From assembly GCA_965247435.1 (NCBI GenBank), contig OZ252019.1, positions 1,798,001 to 1,862,000 on the forward strand: 64,000 bases of DNA, written 5' to 3'. A model generated the notes under the pieces. It ran no database searches and was not told the origin of the DNA. It saw only the letters and a program-made list of their open reading frames with translations. Shown one piece after another: positions 34,258 to 42,662 of this stretch (its first letter is position 1; each line of letters begins with the position of its first letter). The position numbers and the translations under genes are program-made. The stretch is from Ilyomonas sp965247435 (GTDB lineage Bacteria; Bacteroidota; Bacteroidia; Chitinophagales; Chitinophagaceae).

Positions 34258-34878
34258 TCAGGCTCTGGTTTTAAGTCTTTGTAAGTTATATTTTTGAATA
34301 AATTTTATTCCCTTTGCAGTGGCTATTCCATACAAATAATGCATGATGATTTCCTGTTCTACTTCGATCAGGGTGTATTTACTCTGGGGAAATATTTCAA
34401 GGTTCATAGAGAGCATTACGGTACCCAGCCGCATACGGGTTACAACATCTACATTCAGGTCGGGTCGGAATAATTCTTCTTTTATCCCACGTTTTAAATT
34501 TTCTGAGATTACTTTATAGAGGAAGTCGTATTTGTAGGTCTTGAATTTTTTAAAAGTTTCGGGATAGTACCTTTCCAAATCATACAGTATGGAAGTATTA
34601 ATCGCCTGCAGCATTTTGCCCGTCATGTCCAACGCTAAAAATATTTCGTGTACGGCATTTTCTGCCAGTTGCTGGTCCTGCAGGCAATGATTCTTGCTTT
34701 CAGTCATGTGTGCATTAAAAACCTCCAGCACCAGTTCATCTTTATCAGCAAAGGAGAGATAAATCGTTTTTTTAGAGATGCCAAGCTGCGTGGCAATTTC
34801 GTCCATCGTAATGCTTCTCACACCATAACGGCTAAAAAGCTCTTCTGCTTTCGTCAATATTCTTTCTTTCATTTCCAT
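34258..34878 (-). CDS. TetR-family repressor of the efflux operon
   Basis: A 206-residue regulator with an N-terminal TetR helix-turn-helix (KERILTKAEELFSRYGVRSI, then IATQLGISKKTIYLSFADKD) and a helical ligand-binding C-terminal part. It is the first gene of the operon. A full promoter and an inverted repeat lie just upstream, so it probably represses itself and the pump genes until a ligand binds. The frame is open to 34926, but that start would lie inside the promoter; ATG 34878 or 34872 fits. Confidence 0.92.
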   Translation of the reverse strand: MEMKERILTKAEELFSRYGVRSITMDEIATQLGISKKTIYLSFADKDELVLEVFNAHMTESKNHCLQDQQLAENAVHEIFLALDMTGKMLQAINTSILYDLERYYPETFKKFKTYKYDFLYKVISENLKRGIKEELFRPDLNVDVVTRMRLGTVMLSMNLEIFPQSKYTLIEVEQEIIMHYLYGIATAKGIKFIQKYNLQRLKTRA

Positions 34879-34887
34879 AAGCGCAGG

Positions 34888-34918
34888 CAAAACTACAGAA
34901 ACTTTTTTTGTAATCAAA
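34888..34918 (-). promoter_or_regulatory. promoter of the tetR-RND operon
   Basis: Minus strand: TTTG (34915-34918), 19-base spacer, TAGTTTTG (34888-34895), an exact match to the Bacteroidota consensus. The -7 box ends 9 bases before ATG 34878, so the leader is very short. Confidence 0.78.
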
Positions 34919-34923
34919 GTTTC
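34898..34923. promoter_or_regulatory. operator-like inverted repeat in the tetR promoter
   Basis: GAAACTTT (34898-34905) and AAAGTTTC (34916-34923) are perfect inverted 8-base arms with a 10-base centre. They overlap the -33 element and spacer, the usual place for a TetR dimer to block transcription. Binding is inferred. Confidence 0.6.
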
Positions 34924-35044
34924 CAAATCATTAAAATTGGCTTTCTTGATGAACGGTTTTTTGTCGTAACAGTCAAATGCTGTCTCGCAGCACCAGCATA
35001 TTGTTATTGCCGGGGGAAGGCCGTTTTAATAACAGAACAGCTAT

Positions 35045-35078
35045 AAACAAAGCCATTGCATTTGCAATGGCTTTGTTT
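35045..35078 (-). terminator. terminator after metG
   Basis: A perfect 16-base stem: AAACAAAGCCATTGCA (35045-35060) with its complement at 35063-35078 and a 2-base loop. It begins 18 bases after the metG stop. Flanking A and T runs could let it work in both directions, but only metG reads towards it. Confidence 0.8.
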
Positions 35079-35095
35079 AATTACGGCCGAACGGT

Positions 35096-37231
35096 TCAGG
35101 ATACTTTACTTCCTGCGTCTGTATTGCCTTCCGTGTTCACAAAATGCAGTTTGCCTGTTTTATCTTCCGCCATTAATATCATACCATTACTCTCTATGCC
35201 CCGCATTTTGCGCGGCGCCAGGTTGGCAACAACAGTTACGCCTTTTCCTATAAGTTCTTCGGGCTTAAAGTGTGCAGCAATACCAGATACCACCGTTCTG
35301 GTTTCGTAGCCTAAATCTATCTCCAGCTTTAATAATTTATCTGCTTTTTCTATTTTCTCTGCTGCCGTAATAATACCGGCGCGAAGGTCAATTTTTGCAA
35401 AATCTTCAAAGCTTATTTGCCCTTTTTCGTTTTGCCCCGCTGCAGGCACAGTAGCAACTGCCGCTTGCTGTATCTTACTGGTTTCCTGTGCTTTGCTGCT
35501 AATAGCATCTTTCAGCTTTTGCACCTGTGTTTTTACTTCCTCGTCTTCTATTTTTCTAAATAATAACTCCGGCGCTTTTAGCGTGTAGCCAACACTCAGC
35601 AGCTTTAACCGGCCGGCATTTTTCCAATCCAGCATTTTGTCAACTACTTTCATCATTTTACAAAGCTTATGCGCTGTAAAAGGCAAAAACGGGTTGATAA
35701 GGATAGCCAGGTTGGCAGTAAGCTGCAGGCAGATATGCAGGCAATTGTCTATCTGTTTTTGATTATCTGTACTTATAATTACTTCTTTAGCTGCTTTTTT
35801 CCAGGGCTCTTTTTCCTGCATATACCGGTTTCCTTTGCGGGCAAGGTCCATTACTTCAAAAAGGGCTTCGCGAAATTTAAACTGGTCCAGTAAGGTTTCT
35901 ACTTTCAGCTTGGCTGTTTCGATGTCGGCGATGGTTGCTTTATCAGCTTCGTCCAGCAGTGCAGCATGCAGGGGCGGCACCTTGCCATTGCAAAGTTTAT
36001 GCATCAATACAAAAGTGCGATTGATGAAATTGCCGAAGATATTCACCAGCTCATTGTTATTCGCATCCTGAAAGCCCTTCCAGGTAAACTCGCTGTCCTT
36101 TGTTTCCGGAGAGATGGTAGTTACATAATAACGCAGCACATCTGCCATTAGCGGGCCCCCGTTTTCCTTTCGTATAAAGTCATTGATATAATCCTGCATG
36201 TCTAATTTCCAGGCCCTGCTGGTGCTCATCTTATCACCTTCCAGATTCATAAATTCATTAGCCGGCACATTGCCTGGTAAAATATTACCATGCAGCTTAA
36301 GCATTACCGGGAAGATGATGCAGTGAAATACGATATTGTCTTTGCCGATAAAGTGCACCAGCTTTGTTTCGTCACTGTACCAGTAGGGCTTCCAGTCTTT
36401 GTTGCAATTGATTGCCCACTGCCGGGTGGCGCTTATATAACCGATCGGCGCATCAAACCATACATATAAAACTTTGCCTTCGGCACCGGGCAGCGGCACT
36501 TTTATACCCCAGTCCAAATCTCTTGTTACGGCACGCGGCTGCAGGCCGCCATCAATCCAGCTTTTACATTGGCCGATAACATTATTGCGCCAGTCATCTT
36601 TATGTTCAACCGTTATCCATTCGCGCAGCCAGGCTTCGTGTTTGTCCAGTGGAAGGTACCAATGTGTAGTGGCCCTTTTTACGGGCGCCTTTCCGCTTAG
36701 CGTACTTACGGGGTTGATGAGCATTTCGGGGCTCAGTGCAATACCGCAGCGCTCGCACTGGTCGCCAAAGGCATTTTCGTAGCCACAGTTGGGGCAGGTG
36801 CCTTTTATAAAACGGTCGGCCAGGAATGTTTTGGCTTCCTCATCGTAGTATTGCTCTGTTTCTTTTACTTCCAAATCACCCCGATCATTCAGGTAAGAAA
36901 AAAATTCTTGGGCCGTTTCGTGGTGCAAAGGATCGGAGGTACGGTGATAAATGTCGAACGCAATGCCAAGTTCCTCAAAGTTTTCTTTAATGATAGGATG
37001 GTACTTATCAATAATGGCCTGGGCCGTAGTGCCCTCTTTACTTGCCTGTATAGGAATAGCGGTACCATGCTCGTCGCTGCCGCATACAAATACCACGTCT
37101 TTCTTTTGCGCTCTTAAAAAGCGGGCATATATATCAGCCGGTAAGTATGCGCCGGCCAGGTGGCCGATGTGTTTCAGACCATTGGCATAAGGCAGTGCTG
37201 CCGTTACTAAATATCTTGAAGGTTTTTTCAT
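35096..37231 (-). CDS. metG: methionyl-tRNA synthetase
   Basis: A 711-residue class I synthetase that charges tRNA(Met). The HIGH motif is H21-IGH24, the zinc knuckle is CPNCGYENAFGDQCERCG (four Cys), and KMSTS is at 334-338. The anticodon-binding helical domain follows, and the C-terminal about 115 residues (FEDFAKIDLRAGIITAAEKI ... GKGVTVVANLAPRKMRGIES) form the dimerising tRNA-binding domain of the EMAP/Trbp111 type. It is monocistronic: a long intergenic region lies upstream and a terminator follows. Confidence 0.97.
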   Translation of the reverse strand: MKKPSRYLVTAALPYANGLKHIGHLAGAYLPADIYARFLRAQKKDVVFVCGSDEHGTAIPIQASKEGTTAQAIIDKYHPIIKENFEELGIAFDIYHRTSDPLHHETAQEFFSYLNDRGDLEVKETEQYYDEEAKTFLADRFIKGTCPNCGYENAFGDQCERCGIALSPEMLINPVSTLSGKAPVKRATTHWYLPLDKHEAWLREWITVEHKDDWRNNVIGQCKSWIDGGLQPRAVTRDLDWGIKVPLPGAEGKVLYVWFDAPIGYISATRQWAINCNKDWKPYWYSDETKLVHFIGKDNIVFHCIIFPVMLKLHGNILPGNVPANEFMNLEGDKMSTSRAWKLDMQDYINDFIRKENGGPLMADVLRYYVTTISPETKDSEFTWKGFQDANNNELVNIFGNFINRTFVLMHKLCNGKVPPLHAALLDEADKATIADIETAKLKVETLLDQFKFREALFEVMDLARKGNRYMQEKEPWKKAAKEVIISTDNQKQIDNCLHICLQLTANLAILINPFLPFTAHKLCKMMKVVDKMLDWKNAGRLKLLSVGYTLKAPELLFRKIEDEEVKTQVQKLKDAISSKAQETSKIQQAAVATVPAAGQNEKGQISFEDFAKIDLRAGIITAAEKIEKADKLLKLEIDLGYETRTVVSGIAAHFKPEELIGKGVTVVANLAPRKMRGIESNGMILMAEDKTGKLHFVNTEGNTDAGSKVS

Positions 37232-37830
37232 TGTGCTCTGAATCTTATTTTGTTCTGCTGTTACACTTTTTACAGCCCTGAATCAACAGCTTTATGCTGC
37301 TTACAGGCTATTAACAGGCACACAGCTAACCGTATATTGAAGTTTCAATACTATGTTATTGTGTACCATGGAGTTTAAATGTGTACAACACGTGCAAAAA
37401 TAAGCAAAGAGGATTACTGCATTTAAGATTTACAATTGCAGATTTGCTAATATTTTTTAAAGCTGTTTAAAGATTAGCATTAAGATTGCTATTAAAATTA
37501 CAAGCAGCAACATTTATAGTAATTGTTTTTTACAAGGTGTAAATTTGTTAAGAATCAATAGCACAACCGGATGGAGAACTACTTTATAAATGACATGTAT
37601 CTTAAGCCTCTGTGAAACCCTTTAATTGATTTGCCTTGCTAACCGGTTCTTTAACAAACAGAAAATTAATTTTCAGATAATAAAATTCTTATTTGCTGCT
37701 TTGTATAAAAATTATATTTTGTGGACTGAAAAAATAAAACACCGATACTTGTTTTTCTTACAACGATTTCAGTAGAATTGCCAAATCTTTTTTAGTATAG
37801 TTTTAAAAAACCTCAAAAATCAATTGTAAC
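37232..37830. other. 599-base divergent regulatory region between metG and exbB
   Basis: AT-rich with no gene. It must hold the promoters of metG (minus) and of the exb-ton operon (plus). A weak candidate for the latter is TTTG at 37692-37695 and TATATTTTG at 37713-37721, spaced 17 bases and with one extra base within the -7 box. Given its length, further regulatory sites are likely but none was recognised. Confidence 0.5.
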
Positions 37831-38712
37831 ATGGCTGACATTAAACCAACTGCTACTACAGCAGCATCAAGAACAACCACTACCACCACCTCTGTTCAAC
37901 CGAAAAGAACTTCTAATGCCATTTCCTGGTTGGCGCCTGTAGTATGCCTGCTGCTCGGATACATAATATGGCGTTTTTGGATTGGCAATCCTGCCGGATT
38001 TACGGAACCTGATAAAGATGCAAGCCATTGGTTCTGGCCAGATCATCAGGGAGCAACCGGAGTTTTCCCCCGTATGTACCAGGGCGGTATTCTTGTGCCG
38101 GTATTGATTGCGTGTTTGTTAACCGTAATTACTTTTGTAGTAGAGCGTTTACTTACTGTATCGCGCGCAGCAGGTAAAGGCAATATTGCTGAATTCATCC
38201 GGAAAGTACAGTTTCACTTAGCTAATAAAGATGTAGATAAAGCTTTAATGGAATGCGACCGGCAGCAAGGTTCTGTTGGTAATGTAATGAAGGCCGGCCT
38301 CCGCAAATACAAAGAAATGATCGGCTCTACAGAATTGGATACAGATCAGAAAGTACTGAATATACAAAAAGAAGTAGAAGAGGCAACGGCGCTTGAGCTG
38401 CCAATGCTCGAAAAGAACCTGGTATTTCTTTCTACTATTGCCTCCGTTGCAACCTTAATTGGCTTGTTAGGTACAGTAATGGGTATGATCCGTTCGTTCA
38501 GTTCGCTGGGTGCAACCGGTGGCACCGATGCATCTGCCAAATTATCCCAGGGTATCTCAGAAGCCCTGTATAATACGGCTTTAGGTATTGGCACATCTGC
38601 ATTAGCAATTATTATGTATAATGTATTTACAACACGAATTGATGGTATTACCTATGGTATTGATGAAAGTGGTTTTACGCTAACCCAGAGTTTTGCAGCT
38701 AACTACAAATAA
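37831..38712 (+). CDS. exbB: ExbB/TolQ/MotA-family proton channel subunit
   Basis: A 293-residue inner-membrane protein. After a Thr/Ala-rich N-terminus (about 1-27) there is a membrane segment (about 30-48), a second (about 90-112), a cytoplasmic loop (RKVQFHLANKDVDKALMECD) and the conserved C-terminal pair (NLVFLSTIASVATLIGLLGT and the GISEALYNTALGIGTSALAI block). Together with ExbD it turns the proton gradient into motion of TonB. Head of the exbB-exbD-exbD-tonB operon, needed to power TonB-dependent outer-membrane transport. Confidence 0.93.
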   Translation: MADIKPTATTAASRTTTTTTSVQPKRTSNAISWLAPVVCLLLGYIIWRFWIGNPAGFTEPDKDASHWFWPDHQGATGVFPRMYQGGILVPVLIACLLTVITFVVERLLTVSRAAGKGNIAEFIRKVQFHLANKDVDKALMECDRQQGSVGNVMKAGLRKYKEMIGSTELDTDQKVLNIQKEVEEATALELPMLEKNLVFLSTIASVATLIGLLGTVMGMIRSFSSLGATGGTDASAKLSQGISEALYNTALGIGTSALAIIMYNVFTTRIDGITYGIDESGFTLTQSFAANYK

Positions 38713-38778
38713 TCTTTTAGCGGCCTTATGGAATTGTGTATATTCTGCATCTATTACCTAAAGAAAATAAATTAAATA

Positions 38779-39435
38779 ATGTCAAGACCGAAAATTGCAA
38801 GAAAAAGCACGTCAGTAGACATGACAGCGATGTGTGATGTGGCTTTTCTACTACTGTCATTTTTCATCTTAACGGCCAAGCCCAAACAATCTGAAGCAGT
38901 AGCTGTGCAGACTCCAAGTTCTGTTTCTTCTAAAAAAGCGCCGGAAAAAGATGTAATACTGATTACTATAAACAGAGAAGGAAAAGTCTTTCTTTCCTCC
39001 GGAGATAATAATGATGATAAAGCCAAGCTGGAATCTATTGTTAGCAGCTTAAACCAGGCTAATAATCTGGGGCTTTCCAGTGCGGAAATGAAAGCCTTGA
39101 GTAATGCTCCCATTATCGGCGTGGCCTTAGGTCAGTTAAAACAGCAGGCAAAGTTGCCGGCCGGCCAATTAACGGAGAAAACATTGCCTGGCATTCCTGT
39201 AAAAGATACCTCCAACAATGAACTGACTAAGTGGATGCACGCAGTAACGGATGTGTACACAGGTACTAAGGTAAACTTGCTGCTCAAAGGAGATAATCTG
39301 GCAAAATATCCTGCTTTCAAAAATGTCTTGACCGCCTTTAAAAAGAACGACCTTTTAAAGTTCCAGATGGTAACTACCCCTGAAGCTGTGCCAGCTGGTA
39401 CGGCATTATACAAACAAGGCGGCGGGGCTGAATAG
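38779..39435 (+). CDS. exbD: ExbD/TolR-family biopolymer transport protein (first copy)
   Basis: A 218-residue protein with a short cytoplasmic N-terminus, one membrane segment (about 20-40) carrying the essential Asp20 (TSVDMTAMCDVAFLLLSFF) and a periplasmic domain. It is longer than usual for ExbD because of an inserted stretch (about 75-140, FLSSGDNNDDKAKLESIV). It lies 66 bases after exbB and 37 bases before the second exbD. Confidence 0.9.
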   Translation: MSRPKIARKSTSVDMTAMCDVAFLLLSFFILTAKPKQSEAVAVQTPSSVSSKKAPEKDVILITINREGKVFLSSGDNNDDKAKLESIVSSLNQANNLGLSSAEMKALSNAPIIGVALGQLKQQAKLPAGQLTEKTLPGIPVKDTSNNELTKWMHAVTDVYTGTKVNLLLKGDNLAKYPAFKNVLTAFKKNDLLKFQMVTTPEAVPAGTALYKQGGGAE

Positions 39436-39472
39436 TTAATCAATTTTTAAATCACACTTAAAAGCGAATGTT

Positions 39473-40048
39473 ATGGCAGAGATGGATACCTCGGGCGGCG
39501 GCGGCCATAAAAAAGGGCCGGGTGTAAAGAAAAGTAAAAAGCAGTCAACCAGGGTTGACCTCACTCCAATGGTAGATCTTGGTTTTCTGTTGATTACTTT
39601 TTTTATCTTCACTACAACTTTAAGTCAGCCTACTGCACTTAAACTTAACCTGCCTAAAGATACAGATAAGCCTGAAGAACAAACAAAAACGAAAGCTTCT
39701 GGTGCGCTTACTGTATTGTTGGGGAAAGAGCGGAATATCTTTTATTATGAGGGGGAATTAGGGCCAAACGGAAATAACCTTAAGTCTTCTAATTTCAAAG
39801 ATATACGCAACGAAATATTATCTAAAAAGCAAAGTACCAAACCCGAAGATTTCATGGTGGTTATAAAGCCAAGTGATGAAAGTACTTATAAAGATTTTGT
39901 TGATATTCTGGATGAAATGAAGATTAATGTTGTAGAACGATATGCGCTTGTAGATATTTCTGATCCCGAGAACCAGTTGGTAAGAGTAAGTCAGGGTGAA
40001 GCGCCAAGTGCAGCGCCGGCCACTGCAGCACCAGCCGGCACCAAATAA
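39473..40048 (+). CDS. exbD: ExbD/TolR-family biopolymer transport protein (second copy)
   Basis: A 191-residue protein, distinct from the first copy. The Gly/Lys-rich N-terminus (TSGGGGHKKGPGVKKSKK) precedes VDLTPMVDLGFLLITFFIF with the conserved Asp, then a periplasmic domain and an Ala/Pro-rich end. Two different ExbD proteins with one ExbB are usual in this phylum and may form a mixed dimer in the ExbB pore. Confidence 0.9.
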   Translation: MAEMDTSGGGGHKKGPGVKKSKKQSTRVDLTPMVDLGFLLITFFIFTTTLSQPTALKLNLPKDTDKPEEQTKTKASGALTVLLGKERNIFYYEGELGPNGNNLKSSNFKDIRNEILSKKQSTKPEDFMVVIKPSDESTYKDFVDILDEMKINVVERYALVDISDPENQLVRVSQGEAPSAAPATAAPAGTK

Positions 40049-40089
40049 GTTTTCTTGATAAATATGTATTTGTTTTAAATCAATTTGTT

Positions 40090-40926
40090 ATGGACGTAAA
40101 CAAAATTTTAACCGCTGATTTCCTGGATATCCTGTTTGAAGGCAGGAACAAGGAATATGGAGCGTATGAGCTTCGTAAAACCTATAATAAGCGCATTTTG
40201 ATAGCAGTTGCTGCTATGGTTGGCCTGTGCTTATTTTTGTTTTTGGCAAATGTGCTCGCCAACAGGAAGACCGATGAAAATACCGGCCCTGTTGTAATTC
40301 AGGATGTAAACCTGGAGAATGTAAAAGAGCAGGAAAAAAAGCCGGAGCCACCCCCACCGCCACCGCCTAAAATAGAGCCGCCTAAAATTGAAATCAAACA
40401 GTTCACGCCGCCAAAAATTGTGAAGGATGAGGAAGTAAAAGAACCGCCCCCAAAGCAGGAAGAACTGGAAAAAACAACTATTGGTACGATTAATCAGGAA
40501 GGGGTGCAGACGGACGTAGTAGCACCGCCGGTAGAAGACAAAGGTACCGGTGTTGTGGAAGCGCCTAAAGTAACGGAAGACTATGATAAAGAATTTAAAA
40601 CGGTACAGATAATGGCTAAGTTTCCTGGCGGCCAGGATGCCTGGGCTAAGTACCTGCAGCGTAATCTGAAAAATGAAACGCCTACCGATAACGGCGCGCC
40701 AACCGGAGCCTATACCGTGGTTGTATCTTTCCTGGTAGATAAAGAGGGTAATATTTCCGAGGTTCAAAAAGATCCAAATGCGCCTGATCCGGGTTACGGT
40801 ACAGTTGCAGAAGCGATTCGTGTAATCAGCCGCGGCCCAAAATGGATTCCAGCAGTGCAGAACGGACGTCAGGTAATCTATCGCCAGAAGCAGGCAATTA
40901 CCTTTAAAGTAGAAGAAGGGCAATAA
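40090..40926 (+). CDS. tonB: TonB energy transducer (first copy)
   Basis: A 278-residue protein. The cytoplasmic start has FEGRNKEYGAYELR, typical of Bacteroidota TonB; one membrane segment (about 36-56) follows, then a Pro/Lys/Glu-rich periplasmic spacer (KPEPPPPPPPKIEPP) and the C-terminal domain (AKFPGGQDAWAKYLQRNL ... GPKWIPAVQNGRQVIYRQ) that grips TonB boxes of outer-membrane receptors. It closes the exb operon and is followed by a strong terminator. Confidence 0.94.
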   Translation: MDVNKILTADFLDILFEGRNKEYGAYELRKTYNKRILIAVAAMVGLCLFLFLANVLANRKTDENTGPVVIQDVNLENVKEQEKKPEPPPPPPPKIEPPKIEIKQFTPPKIVKDEEVKEPPPKQEELEKTTIGTINQEGVQTDVVAPPVEDKGTGVVEAPKVTEDYDKEFKTVQIMAKFPGGQDAWAKYLQRNLKNETPTDNGAPTGAYTVVVSFLVDKEGNISEVQKDPNAPDPGYGTVAEAIRVISRGPKWIPAVQNGRQVIYRQKQAITFKVEEGQ

Positions 40927-40947
40927 TTTAATTACGTGATTAGTTAT

Positions 40948-40982
40948 AAATCTCCGGCCAATTCGGCCGGAGATTTTTTTTT
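40948..40982 (+). terminator. intrinsic terminator after the first tonB
   Basis: AAATCTCCGGCC (40948-40959) pairs with GGCCGGAGATTT (40965-40976), 5-base loop, then eight or more T. A closely similar hairpin follows the second tonB. Confidence 0.9.
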
Positions 40983-41102
40983 GCCCTACACCCAACAAAA
41001 TCCATAGTTGCTGCTGTATAATTTTAAACAATCCTCCAATAAAAATTTATATAAACGTATGGAAAACTTATACTGAAGGATCTCATTTATAAATCTTCAT
41101 TT

Positions 41103-41918
41103 ATGGAAATAAATCAAATTTTAAAAGCAGATTTGCTCGACCTTTTATTCGAAGGCAGGAATAAAAGTTACGGAGCATACGAACTTCGTACATCTTACAA
41201 CCGCCGTTTAAAGACGGCCTTATCTATTATGATGGTCTGTTGCCTGTTTGTCTTTTTAGCTTCTGTAATCGCTAATGGTAAAGCAGCTAAGCATTCGTTA
41301 CTCAATGTTGGTCCCGAGATAACGCTGATAAAAGCCGGTCCTACGCAACCCGTAATACCACCGCCATTGCCTTTACCACCACCGCCTGCACGCCACATAG
41401 CAAGAATTAAGTTTACTACACCTGTTCTTACTACACAAACAATAGAAACGCCGCCGCCAACGCAGGCTGTAGTGGATAACATAACTATTGGTGCAATTGA
41501 TGACAAGACAGGCGAGCATACCGATGTGGTAGCGCCACCTGTAGAAGCACATAACATCGGAAAGATAGAAGCACCGGTTAATAACGACTTTGGTAAAGAA
41601 GTGTTTTTTGTACAAAAGCAAGCGCAGTTTCCCGGTGGTTTAGATGCCTGGCGGAAGTTTTTAGAAAAAAATTTAAGGAGTGAATTACCCACCGATAATG
41701 GCGCACCTGCGGGTAACTATAGCGTTGTAGTATCTTTCTTAGTGAACAGGGAAGGCGATATTTCGGAAGTAAAAGCCTTAACCGACCCCGGGTATGGTAT
41801 TGCTGCAGAAGCAGCGCGCGTAGTGCAGCGCGGCCCCAAATGGATACCCGCTTTACAAAACGGCCAGACGGTAATCTACAGGCAACGGCAAACAATTACT
41901 TTTAAAGTAGAGGAATAA
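41103..41918 (+). CDS. tonB: TonB energy transducer (second copy)
   Basis: A 271-residue paralogue of the preceding TonB. The N-terminal block (FEGRNKSYGAYELR), membrane segment and C-terminal domain (AQFPGGLDAWRKFLEKNL ... GPKWIPALQNGQTVIYRQ) are closely alike, while the periplasmic spacer differs: it has PPPLPLPPPP without the Glu/Lys-rich stretch. A terminator separates it from the first copy, so it probably has its own promoter. It seems to come from tandem duplication of tonB plus its terminator, and may serve other receptors. Confidence 0.93.
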   Translation: MEINQILKADLLDLLFEGRNKSYGAYELRTSYNRRLKTALSIMMVCCLFVFLASVIANGKAAKHSLLNVGPEITLIKAGPTQPVIPPPLPLPPPPARHIARIKFTTPVLTTQTIETPPPTQAVVDNITIGAIDDKTGEHTDVVAPPVEAHNIGKIEAPVNNDFGKEVFFVQKQAQFPGGLDAWRKFLEKNLRSELPTDNGAPAGNYSVVVSFLVNREGDISEVKALTDPGYGIAAEAARVVQRGPKWIPALQNGQTVIYRQRQTITFKVEE

Positions 41919-41934
41919 CGCATCCTTAATCCTG

Positions 41935-41968
41935 ATCTCCGGCCATATAACCGGAGATTTTTATTTTT
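41935..41968 (+). terminator. intrinsic terminator after the second tonB
   Basis: ATCTCCGG (41935-41942) pairs with CCGGAGAT (41951-41958), then a T-rich tail. It lies between the convergent tonB and UmuD-like genes and shares its stem sequence with the terminator at 40948. Confidence 0.85.
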
Positions 41969-41972
41969 ATGC

Positions 41973-42407
41973 TTAGCTGATAGTATGAATAACGTATGTA
42001 ACAATACCCCAGGCACGATAGTTACTTGAATCAGTTAGCTGTACAGAACCATATCGTTCATTACCGGCAAGTAAAAAAATACCGGTAACAGCCTGCTGAA
42101 ACCGGCGCACTATCAACTCTCCGTCAAGAGCAGCGATTATTATTTTTCCGTTTGTTGCCGTCAGGCTGCGATCTACAATCAGGATATCTCCGGGATGAAT
42201 GCCGGCATCCAGCATCGCATCGCTATGCATACGGAAAAAATAAGTAGCCGGCTTGTTTTTAACCAACTGCTCGTTCAGATCAATGCCGCGTTCCATGTAA
42301 TCATCTGCGGCAACATTAAAGCCGGTTGCCTTTGCGGTGGGAATATCCTGTAAACTTATTTGCTTGGTGCCTTTGTAAACGGCACTGCGTAAGGTAATGT
42401 CATCCAT
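41973..42407 (-). CDS. UmuD-like S24 protein with both catalytic residues replaced
   Basis: A 144-residue protein that aligns without gaps to E. coli UmuD over most of its length (ADDYMERGIDLNEQL; ATYFFRM; GDILIVDRSL; IAALDGELIV). UmuD cuts itself with a Ser60-Lys97 pair. Here the Ser position is Ala64 (SDAM) and the Lys position is Arg101 (LIVRRF), and the cleavage site Cys-Gly is Thr-Gly. Self-cleavage should therefore not occur. No umuC gene is adjacent. The GTG frame to 42458 is longer, but a -7 box at 42440-42447 and the UmuD length favour the ATG at 42407. It may be a subunit of a polymerase V-like complex fixed in one form, or have another use. Confidence 0.85.
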   Translation of the reverse strand: MDDITLRSAVYKGTKQISLQDIPTAKATGFNVAADDYMERGIDLNEQLVKNKPATYFFRMHSDAMLDAGIHPGDILIVDRSLTATNGKIIIAALDGELIVRRFQQAVTGIFLLAGNERYGSVQLTDSSNYRAWGIVTYVIHTIS

Positions 42408-42439
42408 AAAATAGTAGTTGGTTTTGCTAAAAATATTAG

Positions 42440-42447
42440 CAAATGTA
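42440..42447 (-). promoter_or_regulatory. candidate -7 box for the UmuD-like gene
   Basis: Minus strand TACATTTG, an exact TAnnTTTG match, 32 bases before the ATG at 42407. No -33 TTTG. No LexA-type palindrome was recognised nearby. Confidence 0.4.
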
Positions 42448-42662
42448 ATGCCTTTCACTTTCTTTGTTTCAATTCACTAAACCGATGTGGAAAACTTGGT
42501 TCTGCAGAAAGCAGGGATGCATCAGAAAAGTGCTCAGCGCAACAGCATTATTTTAACCACATGCTTTATAGTTTTGTTTTAAGCAATATCAGGTTGGTGA
42601 TAAAAGCTTAACAGAAAGCATTGAAGCAATGATTTATTGTGAATAAAAAGAATACCATTGCT

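Noticed and set aside
34872..34926. Longer N-terminus of the TetR regulator (start at 34926)
   Set aside because: It would lie inside the promoter and operator; the sequence before MEMKERIL is not TetR-like.
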